Source of the DNA: JAIPDZ01 sp034522175
GTDB lineage: Bacteria; Desulfobacterota; DSM-4660; Desulfatiglandales; Desulfatiglandaceae
Reading direction: 5' to 3'
Length of the DNA stretch: 64,000 nt
Assembly (NCBI GenBank): GCA_034522175.1
Contig: JAXHLQ010000001.1
Location: forward strand, 3,162,001 to 3,226,000
A program made the position numbers and the translations under genes. Below are positions 35,805 to 44,000 of this stretch, piece after piece. How positions within the stretch are numbered: position 1 is the stretch's first letter; each line of letters begins with the position of its first letter. The notes beneath the pieces were generated by a model. The model saw nothing but the letters and a program-made list of their open reading frames with translations, did not search any database and had not been told where the DNA came from.

Positions 35805-36602
35805 CTATAGGGCGCCGCCCAGAATATTCAATGGTGATTTCGCATCTTCGGTAAATCCGGTGCGGTATTCAAACTCCTGATCAATAATATCCGCAACCTT
35901 CTTATATAGCGTCCTCAACGGGATCCCCACGGGGCAGGCCTCGTTGCAGAGCCCGCAATCGATGCACCGCCCGGCCATATGAACCGCCCGGGTCAGATGG
36001 AACATGGGATTTTCCGGGGGCACATCCCCGGTATTGATGAGATCCGATTCTTCCAGGGTGCACACCTTACAGAAACACATGGGACAGACATCCCGGCACC
36101 CGTAGCACTTGATACACCGGTCGAATTCCTTGAACCAGTACGAAAACCGCTCTTCGAGGTTCAATTCATCCAACGCTTTCATCGAATCCTGGGACACACC
36201 CTCCGCCTTTTCCCCTGCGATGAGTGCATCGGGAAAGGGCTTGGGGCACTCACATGCCTCGGCCAGGCCCCGGGGACAAGCAATTCCCACGGGCACCACC
36301 TTGTCAGGGGACAACTGATTCCATACATAGAGGGTCTTGAGCCCCCGTTCGTCACACCCCCGCACCAGGACCCCGAAGGTCTCCTCCGGGTAGGCCCGGG
36401 CCAGATGGATCAGTTGCTTGTTCAGCGAATACCGCGCATCTCCCGACCCTTTCCAATCGCCCAGCACCAGCCCGTCAAGGCCGTTTTCGCCGGAGAAAAG
36501 ATGGGGGGCGACATGCCCGTTGTCTTTCTTCAGACCCAAAAACCCCTTTATGTCCCCTGAATCCAGGAGTGCCTGCACCTTCTTCTTTACATCTTCTATC
36601 AT
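35805..36602 (-). CDS. 4Fe-4S protein linking FdhA to MvhD/HdrA (FdhB-like)
   Basis: 265 residues. The N-terminal 150 (GLVLGDWKGSGDARYSLNKQ, FGVLVRGCDERGLKTLYVWN) resemble the non-cluster part of F420-hydrogenase/FdhB-type beta subunits. Two ferredoxin motifs follow: CIKCYGCRDVCPMCFCKVC and CIDCGLCNEACPVGIPL, with cysteines for two 4Fe-4S clusters plus extra ones. It lies 10 bp downstream of mvhD2 and 49 bp upstream of fdhA, so it probably passes electrons from the formate site to MvhD. Flavin binding is possible but not visible. Confidence 0.78.
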   Translation of the reverse strand: MIEDVKKKVQALLDSGDIKGFLGLKKDNGHVAPHLFSGENGLDGLVLGDWKGSGDARYSLNKQLIHLARAYPEETFGVLVRGCDERGLKTLYVWNQLSPDKVVPVGIACPRGLAEACECPKPFPDALIAGEKAEGVSQDSMKALDELNLEERFSYWFKEFDRCIKCYGCRDVCPMCFCKVCTLEESDLINTGDVPPENPMFHLTRAVHMAGRCIDCGLCNEACPVGIPLRTLYKKVADIIDQEFEYRTGFTEDAKSPLNILGGAL

Positions 36603-36612
36603 ATCCGTATCC

Positions 36613-37053
36613 CTAAGCTGCCTTCAGTTCACCGGCGTCCTGCCGCAACGGCGATGGCCCCATCTTCTTGAGCGTTTCGATGAAATCGGTTATCTCGTGC
36701 GCAAATTCAGGACCCTCGGCAGAAGAGATCCATCTGCACCGCAATCGATCTTCCTCCAGCCCGCTGAACGCAATCAGTTTTCTTAAAAATCGAATCCGTT
36801 TGTCTGTGGCGTAATTACCATACAGGTAATGGCAGTCTCCCAGGTGTCACCCGCCCACGAACACCCCGTCCACACCCTGTTGGAAGGCGCGAAGGATGTG
36901 GTGAGGAGAGACGCTTCCGGAGCACATCACCCGGACGGTCCGGATATTTGTGGGGTATTGCAACCGACTGACCCCAGCCAGGTCAGCAGCGGCGTATGCT
37001 CACCATGTGCACAAAAAACAGATAATTCTGGGTTCAAAGTTGTTGTCACTCAT
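36613..37053 (-). CDS. mvhD: MvhD/FrhD-type electron-transfer subunit with two selenocysteines (Sec18, Sec69)
   Basis: 146 residues when two in-frame UGAs are read as Sec. ATG 37053 follows GGGGGAGG. The protein begins MSDNNFEPRIICFLCTW-U-AYAAADLAG and has VDGVFVGG-U-HLGDCHYLYGN, then a normal tail ending at TAG 36613. Family members have Cys at both places (CNWCSY, VAGCHIGDCHY); these are expected ligands of the 2Fe-2S cluster through which MvhD relays electrons to HdrA. Hairpins follow both UGAs: CUGACC/GGUCAG (36986-36968) and AUUACC-UGUAU-GGUAAU (36830-36814). Because of the UGAs the gene is invisible to standard gene finders. It sits between hdrA3 (13 bp) and the FdhB-like gene (10 bp). 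Confidence 0.88.
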
Positions 37054-37066
37054 AAAAAACCTCCCC

Positions 37067-38752
37067 CTATAAGCCCCGAATCTGGGCCAGCAGCTGTTGC
37101 GGCTTGAATCCTTTCAGTGTTGCACTCTGGGAGGGGCAGGTGGCCGCACAGCATCCACACCCTTTACAGAGAATCGTATTGACCTCACAGATATTCTGAT
37201 CCGGGAGATAGTTGATGGCCCCGTAGGGGCACATCTCCATACACCCCAGGCATCCCACACAGGTCTCGGGATCGATCTCGGCCACAATGGCACTGATGAT
37301 CAGTTTGTCTTTAAACAGAATGGTGGCAATGCGCGATGATGCACCAATCCCCTGGGAACAGGCCTCCTCCACGGTGGCCGGGTACCGCGCCGATCCACAA
37401 ACGAAGATGCCGTCGGTGGCAAAATCGAGCGGCCGTAGTTTGGCATGGGCCTCCAGGAAAAAATGGTTCTGATCCACGGGAACCCGCAAGAGCTGGCTCA
37501 GTTCCGGGGCGTCTGACCGGGCTACCAGCGGCGTGGACAACACTACCAGGTCACATGGAATGTCCATCTGTTCGCCTGTCAGGGGTTGAAAAAAACGGAC
37601 AGACCCCTCCTCAACAACAGGGGGATCCTCCGGATCGTATACATCGAACCGGACCCCTTCTCCCCGCGCATCGGTCAGCATCTTCTCTTTTTCAGTGCCG
37701 TACATCTGCATGTCGCGATACAGGATGTGGACCTCTGCGTCGGGATCCTGACCCTTGATCCACCGGGCATTCTTCACCGCAGTCTGACAACAGATTCTGG
37801 AACAGTAGGGCCGTTCATCAGAACGGGCGCCCACACACTGGATCATCACCACCCGCTTGGCCTTGAACTCCCCATCGGCAAAGAGCGTCTCCAGTTCCAT
37901 CTGCGTGACCACGCGTTTGCCGTCGTACCCGTAAAGGCCCTCAGGCACCAGGGGTTCCGCTCCCGTGGCCACCACAATACACCCTGCCTTTTCCCGGGCA
38001 TGCTCACCCTGGCCCTGATCAACATCAATCTCAAAGTTACCGATATATCCGCTGATGGTGCTGATCCTGGCCCCTTCATAGAGGGTCACATTGGGCCTGG
38101 CTTTCACACGTTCCACCAGATCCGACACCCGCTCCGACGCCTTTTCACCATGGGGCGCCAGGCGGTGAATACGGTTGAGGAGGCCCCCCAGAGCGTTCTT
38201 TTCCACCAAGGCCACATCCAGCCCCATGGCGGCCAGGCTGTCCGCTGCGGACAATCCCGCAACCCCGCCGCCGATCACCAGCACCCTGGCAAGGAGCGAG
38301 CCTTCGATATCCTCCTGAGGCTCCAGAAATGCGGCCTTGGCCACACCCATCCGCACCAGGTCCTTGGCCTTTTCAGTGGCGTTTTCCTTCTCCTGCATGT
38401 GGACCCATGAGCATTGGTCCCGGATATTGACCATCTCAAAGAGATACGGGTTCAGATCCGCCTCGGCGCAGGAACTCTGAAACAGGGGTTGATGGGTACG
38501 GGGGGAACACGAGGCCACCACGACACGGTTCAGGTTGTGTTCCTTGATCCCTTTCTGGATTTCTGAGATGCCTCCTTCGGAGCAGGTGTACAGGTTTTCT
38601 TTGGCATAGACCACCCCCGGAAGCGTCGCCGCATAGTCGGTCACCGCACTGCAGTCCAGATGACCGGCAATATTGGATCCGCAATCACAGATAAAGACCC
38701 CGATCCTCAGATCTTCGCGGCTATCCCCTTTTCCGCCTTTTGTGTCATTCAT
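37067..38752 (-). CDS. hdrA: HdrA-like flavin/iron-sulfur protein (second half module)
   Basis: 561 residues. It starts with IGVFICDCGSNIAGHLD, the N-terminal HdrA domain with C-x-C, and contains VVASCSPRTHQPLFQ, the FAD-binding VLVIGGGVAGLSAADSLAAMG, IQCVGARSDERPYCSRICC, and two C-terminal ferredoxin motifs (CVGCLGCMEMCPYGA, CKGCGCCAATCPSQ). No Sec. Its order matches the second half of the large fusion at 41026-45482. With the 14-bp-upstream hdrA2 it forms a two-gene equivalent. Expected role: flavin-based bifurcation or relay between ferredoxin, MvhD and a low-potential partner. QmoB is a related alternative. Confidence 0.88.
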   Translation of the reverse strand: MNDTKGGKGDSREDLRIGVFICDCGSNIAGHLDCSAVTDYAATLPGVVYAKENLYTCSEGGISEIQKGIKEHNLNRVVVASCSPRTHQPLFQSSCAEADLNPYLFEMVNIRDQCSWVHMQEKENATEKAKDLVRMGVAKAAFLEPQEDIEGSLLARVLVIGGGVAGLSAADSLAAMGLDVALVEKNALGGLLNRIHRLAPHGEKASERVSDLVERVKARPNVTLYEGARISTISGYIGNFEIDVDQGQGEHAREKAGCIVVATGAEPLVPEGLYGYDGKRVVTQMELETLFADGEFKAKRVVMIQCVGARSDERPYCSRICCQTAVKNARWIKGQDPDAEVHILYRDMQMYGTEKEKMLTDARGEGVRFDVYDPEDPPVVEEGSVRFFQPLTGEQMDIPCDLVVLSTPLVARSDAPELSQLLRVPVDQNHFFLEAHAKLRPLDFATDGIFVCGSARYPATVEEACSQGIGASSRIATILFKDKLIISAIVAEIDPETCVGCLGCMEMCPYGAINYLPDQNICEVNTILCKGCGCCAATCPSQSATLKGFKPQQLLAQIRGL

Positions 38753-38766
38753 GTGCCTAAACTCCT

Positions 38767-40299
38767 TCAGGATGCCTTGCGCATTTCAGAGCCGACCAAG
38801 ATTTGTGCGGCCCTCGCTGCAGCGCCACTGGCCTGAGCAACGGATTCCGGGATATCCATGGGGCCGTGCGCACACCCGCAGACAAAAATGCCCGGCCGGC
38901 TGGAATCCATTGGACGCGCCGCATCGGTCTTGAAAAATCCGAACGTATTGATCTCGATACCCAGCACCTCACTTAGTTCCTCCACGCCCTTGTTGGGGGC
39001 GCAGGCCGTGGCCAGGATGACCATATCAAAAACTTCCTGTTTCACTTTTCGCTCCCGGGTATCCTCATAGACCACCTCGGGATTGTGGTTTTGGCCTTCT
39101 ACGATCTCGGCCACACGGCCCCGGACATACCGGATGCCCGCCTGATTTCCGCCCCGAATCTTATACTCCTCAAATCCCTTGCCCACGGCACGGATATCCA
39201 TACCGAAAATGGTGGAGCTGGTTTCGGCTTCGTGCTCCCTGGCGATGATGGCCTCTTTGATGGAGTGCATGCAGCAATACCCGGAACAAAAGGGGTAAAA
39301 CCTGAAATCTCTGGAGCCCACGCACTGGATAAAGGCAAGCTTTTTCGCCACATCAAACCCCTCGGCCGCTTTCTTCAGGGCCTCGAGCGGCCGGGTAATC
39401 TCTAACTGGGCTTCATATTTTTCCGCCCACTTTCGGCGATCTTCATCCCCTTCATAGGATCCTGTCTGGTAGGCCGCATAGAATTCTTCAGAAGCGGTTT
39501 CATATTTCTGTTCGAACTTATCGAGCATCTTCCGGCTTTTTTTGGCCTTTTTTTCCAATGCCGCGATCTCCGCCTCGATGGCTCGATCCGACGGCCGATG
39601 CAGGTGTCCGCCTGTGGGCCCGCTGGCGCTCAGCAGCCGTTCAAATTCGATGGCCGTGACCACATTGGGGATTTGTTGGTACTGGTATTCGGGAATGCGG
39701 GACGGATCAAAGACCTCGTAGCCTGAGGCCACGATTACGGCGCCCACATTCAGCTCCACCATTCGGTCCTTCTGGTCAAAATTAACCGCATCGGCCTGAC
39801 AGGTCTTTGCACAGATGCCGCATTTTTTTCCATTCAACTGACGGCAGTGATCCGGATCGATGGTATGGGTGGAGGGGATCCCCTGGGCGAACCAGCTGTA
39901 TATGGCACTTCTCTCCCCCAGTCCTTCATTGAAGGCGTCGGACACCACCGTGGGACATTTCTCGGCACAGGCCCCGCATCCGGTACACTTGTCTTCATCC
40001 ACGTATCGGGCCTTGCGCCGGACCGTTACCTTGAAATCCCCTGCCTCACCTTCCAGGCTTTCCACCTCACTGTAGGCCAGAAGCTCAATGTTGGGATGTC
40101 GACCGACATCCAGCATCTTGGGCGAGAGGATTCAGATGGCGCAGTCATTGGTGGGAAAGGTCTTGTCCAGTTGGGCCATCTTGCCGCCGATGCTGGGCAA
40201 ACGCTCCACCAGGTGTATCTTGAACCCCATTTCAGCCAGGTCCAAAGACGCCTGAATCCCGGCAATGCCGCCGCCGATCACCAGTATATCCTTGCTCAC
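38767..40299 (-). CDS. hdrA: HdrA-type subunit, selenoprotein (Sec56)
   Basis: 510 residues with GTG start at 40299 (AGGAG site). DILVIGGGIAGIQASLDLA binds FAD. An in-frame UGA at 40134-40132 lies in FPTNDCAI-U-ILSPKMLDVG; HdrA proteins of methanogens have Cys or Sec at this position. The hairpin GGAUGUC-GGUC-GGCAUCC (40111-40094) with GU in its loop begins about 20 bases after the UGA. Ferredoxin motifs CTGCGACAEKCP and CGICAKTC and the HdrA landmark CVGSRDFRFYPFCSGYCC follow. A ~75-residue charged helical insert (AEIAALEKKAKKSRKMLDKF region) is unusual. It stands between mvhD1 and hdrA3. Confidence 0.92.
40094..40111 (-). promoter_or_regulatory. SECIS-like hairpin of hdrA2
   Basis: GGAUGUC (40111-40105), loop GGUC, GGCAUCC (40100-40094): seven pairs with one U-G. 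It lies inside the coding sequence downstream of the UGA. Confidence 0.65.
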
Positions 40300-40433
40300 G
40301 ATTGCTCTCCTATTTTTCAGCTATTGGCTCTTAGCTGTTGGCCTTTAGCTAAAAGCTAACAGCTAATGGCTAACAGCTTTTCAACACTTCACACGCGTCC
40401 TTGATCAGGGATCCCGCATGAATTGCTGTGCTT
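40300..40433. repeat. AGCTAAnAGC-type inverted repeat between mvhD1 and hdrA2
   Basis: From about 40316 to 40380 the motif AGCTAAAAGCTAACAGCTAA and its inverse (TTAGCTGTTGGCCTTTAGCT) give a long imperfect hairpin. It may adjust expression between the two halves of the operon. Confidence 0.5.
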
Positions 40434-40850
40434 TTACGCCGCCTGTCTGAGCGAAGCGGGTCCCAGGGCTTTCACCTCCTCGGTGAATTCCCGGGCCACC
40501 TCGGCAAAGCGGGTCCCCTCGGCCGAGGAGATCCACTCCAGTCTTATCCGTCGCTCATCAATTCCCAGGATCTTCACCAGCTCCCGGGTCAGCTCAAACA
40601 TCTTCTCCGCCTTTACATTACCATCCAGGTAATGACAGTCGCCGATGTGTCAGCCGGCCACCAGCACCCCGTCCGCCCCCCGTTCAAAAGCCTTCAGGAT
40701 AAAATTGGGGTTCACCCGGCCCGAGCACATCACCCGGATAATCCGCATGTTGGGCGGGTACTGAAACCGGCTCACCCCCGCCAGGTCCGCCGCAGAATAG
40801 GCACACCAGTTACACGCAAATGCCACCATCTTCGGTTCAAAATCCGCCAT
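40434..40850 (-). CDS. mvhD: MvhD/FrhD-type electron-transfer subunit, selenoprotein (Sec67)
   Basis: 138 residues from ATG 40850, which has GAGGG eight bases upstream; an earlier ATG at 40865 lacks a ribosome site. The 2Fe-2S region CNWCAY is all Cys here, but an in-frame UGA at 40652-40650 lies in GVLVAG-U-HIGDCHYLDGN where relatives have Cys. CAUUACC-UGGAU-GGUAAUG (40634-40616) is a perfect 7-bp hairpin after the UGA. The tail IRLEWISSAEGTRFAEVARE is typical of the family. It relays electrons to HdrA. It lies downstream of the HdrA-GltD fusion and upstream of hdrA2. Confidence 0.9.
40616..40634 (-). promoter_or_regulatory. SECIS-like hairpin of mvhD1
   Basis: CAUUACC-UGGAU-GGUAAUG, seven perfect pairs, 15 bases after the UGA. 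The second Sec codon of mvhD2 has an almost identical hairpin at the same codons. Confidence 0.65.
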
Positions 40851-40965
40851 ATCAGAAACCCTCATTCCACATGTATGACCATTTTATTATTTTTCCCGCT
40901 GAGACGCAGGGACGCTGAGTCATTCTTTTTATTCAAGAATTGCCAATCGCCAATCGTTAATTTTA

Positions 40966-41002
40966 CCCCGTGAAATGCCTTTGGTTTGCTATTTCACCGG
41001 GG
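40966..41002. repeat. palindromic repeat, copy 3
   Basis: CCCCGTGAAAT ... ATTTCACCGGGG between the HdrA fusion and mvhD1. The stem change AAAC/GTTT to AAAT/ATTT is compensated on both sides. Confidence 0.55.
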
Positions 41003-41025
41003 CGCCAATCAACAATCGCAAATCG

Positions 41026-44000
41026 TCAATCCAGAGCCGCTTCCACCATGCTCAGCACCTCTTCATCGTCGTAGTGGAAGACCGACGTCGCACCCGTGGG
41101 GCACACAGCGGAACAGGCCCCGCACCCCTTGCACAGGGCCGCCTGCACACGGGAAACCCGGTCTCCCCCTTCGATCTCCACCAGCCCGATGGCCCCATAC
41201 GGGCAGGCCGCCTCACACAATCCGCATCCAACGCAATAGTGTTCGTTGACATGAGACACGATGCCTTCGACGGTGAGGGTTTCCTTGGACAGCACCACAG
41301 AGGCCCGGGAGGCCGCCGCCTTGGCCTGGGATATGCTCTCCTCAAGCGGCTTTGGGTAGTGCGCCATCCCCGCCAGAAAGATCCCTTCAGAGGCAAATTC
41401 CACCGGCCTCAGCTTCGCATGCGCCTCCATAAAATACCCGTCCTCGTTCAACGGCAGCTTGTACAGCTGCGCCAGCGCCTCGTTCTCACGCGGCACAATC
41501 GCTGAGGCCAGAATCAACACATCAGGCGACAAAGACACCTTCCGGTCCAAAATGGGATCCCTCACCTGAAGTCGAAGGCCTTCCGCCGTCTTCTCCACCA
41601 GCGGCTTTTCATCTACGCTGTAGCGGATAAAAATGACCCCCTTTTCCCTCGCCTCACGGTATAAGGCCTCCCGCTGACCATAGGTCCGGATATCTCTGTA
41701 AAGAATGTAAACCCCCATCTGAGGATTCGCCTCCTTCAATGCCAGCGCACTCTTGATGCTGTGCGTACAGCACACCTTCGAACAATAGGGCCGCTCGGGC
41801 TCCCTCGACCCCACACACTGAATGAATACCGCCGTATCGGCATCGGTTATGGCGGGTTTTTTGTCCCTCAAGGCACGGTCCAGTTCCAGGTGCGTCATCA
41901 CCCGGTCGTCTTCTCCGTAGAGGTATTCCTCTGGTTGATGTTCCTGAGCGCCCGTGGCCACCACCACCGCACCGTGCGTCAGCGTCTCTTCCGACCCCTT
42001 ATGGGCTAGGGTGGTCTCAAAGTTCCCCACAAACCCGGTGGCTTCCTTCACCTCGGCTTTCAGGTAGAGCTCGATCAGGTCATGGCCCTTCACCTCGTCC
42101 ATCAGGGTGTTCACCTGGGTCTGAATGTCCTCTCCCGCCCAGGTTTGGTTCAGATCCAGGGCGTTACCCCCAAGGGTATCGCTCTTCTCAATGAGATAGG
42201 TCTTAAACCCCTGGTCGGCCAGGCCCAGGGCAGCGCTCATCCCCGAAACACCCCCGCCGATCACCAGGGCCCGGTTGTCCACATCAATAGTCGGCTGAGG
42301 AAGGGGTTGGATCAGCTGGGCACGGGCCACCGCCATTCGCACCAGGTCCTTGGATTTCTCCGTGGCCTCTGCCTTCTCCTTGCTGTGCACCCACGAACAC
42401 TGGTTCCGGATGTTGGCCATCTCAAACAGATACTTGTTGAGCCCGCTGTCTCTAAGCGTCTCCTGGAACAGGGGTTCGTGCGTCCGGGGCGTGCAGGCCG
42501 CCACCACCACCCGGTTCAGCCCTTCCCGCTCAATCACCTCCCGCATCTTATCCTGGGTGTCCTGGGAGCAGGTAAAGAGATTATCTTCCACATAGCTCAC
42601 CCCGGGGAGGCTTCGGGCGTATTGGGCCACCGCGGGGACGTCTACGATCCCCCCGATGTTCACCCCGCAGTTACACACAAACACCCCGATCCGGGGCTCC
42701 TCCATGGACACATCCCGCTCTTCGGGGTAGATCCGCTCCTTCACCAGACTCCCCCTCGCAGCAGAGAGCATCCCCTTGGCATCGCAGGCCGCGGCACTCG
42801 CTTCCATCACCGAATACGGAATGTCTTTGGGCTCCTGAAAGGCACCGCACACGTAGATCCCTTTCCTCGAGGTCTCCACCGGGGCAAAGCTCCGGGTCCG
42901 CGCAAAGTGGTCCGCGTCCAGGTCAATATCCAGCCGTTCCCCCAGTTCCACCAGGCTATTCGGCGTCTCCAGGCCCACCGACAGCACCACCAGGTCAAAG
43001 GTCTCCGTGTGAAGGTCACCCGACTCATTCACATACTGGATGATCAGATTCCCGGTCCCGGGGTCTTCGTCGATGCTGTGGATTCTTGAGCGGATGAACC
43101 GCACCCCCTGTTCGTCTCTGGCACGGTCGTAGTATCGCTCAAAGTCCTTGCCGTAGGTCCGCATGTCCATAAAAAAGATGGCTGCGTCCAGGTCGTGGTC
43201 CGCGTGTTCCTTGGCGATCACCGCCTCTTTGGTGGCGTACATGCAGCAGACGCTCGAGCAATACCCGTGGTCGCACTGGTTTAGGTCCCTCGAGCCCACG
43301 CACTGGAGCCATGCGATCTTCTCCGGTTCTTTGCCGTCCGATGGTCTTTTCAAATGGCCCTGGTAGGGACCCGTGGCGCTCAGAATCCGCTCAAACTCCA
43401 TGCTCGTCACCACGTTCGGGTGCGCCGCGTATCCATACGTCTCCAGCCCCGACGGATCAAACGCCTCAAATCCCGGCGCCAGTATCACAGAACCGACATG
43501 TAATGAAACCGCCTCAGCCGTTTGCGCGTGGGTCGTGAGCGTCACCGCCTCGGCCCTGCAGGCGGTCACACACTGGTAGCACTCACAGCATCCCCCGCAA
43601 TTGAGGCACCGCTCGGCCTCCTGTTGCGCGGCCGTTTCATCCACTTGAAGGGCGAATTCCTCAAAGCCTGAAACCGATTTGTCTGTGGGCAATTCGGGAA
43701 TCTGCAGTCGCGCTTTCACCGGCTCGTCTTCCGGGATATCAATCCAGTTCTCCCCGATGGGCGGCTCCTCCTCCCACTCCGTGGGAGGGGTTCTCCCCGA
43801 AGGTACATCCCCATATACATGGCCGCCCGTTTCCCGGCCTCCACCGCTTCGATCACGGTGGCCGAACCGGTGATGGCATCGCCGCCTGCGAATATGCCCG
43901 GCGCACCGGTTTGAAGCGTCTCCGGATTGACCACGATATGGTTCCATTTGGAAACCTCCACATCTGAATCCGTTCCGATATAGGTCAGATCCGGCTCCTG

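Noticed and set aside
42082..43089. Long + strand frame opposite the HdrA fusion (335 codons)
   Set aside because: It is antisense to well-supported HdrA sequence, lacks a ribosome site and has a composition typical of shadow frames in GC-rich genes.
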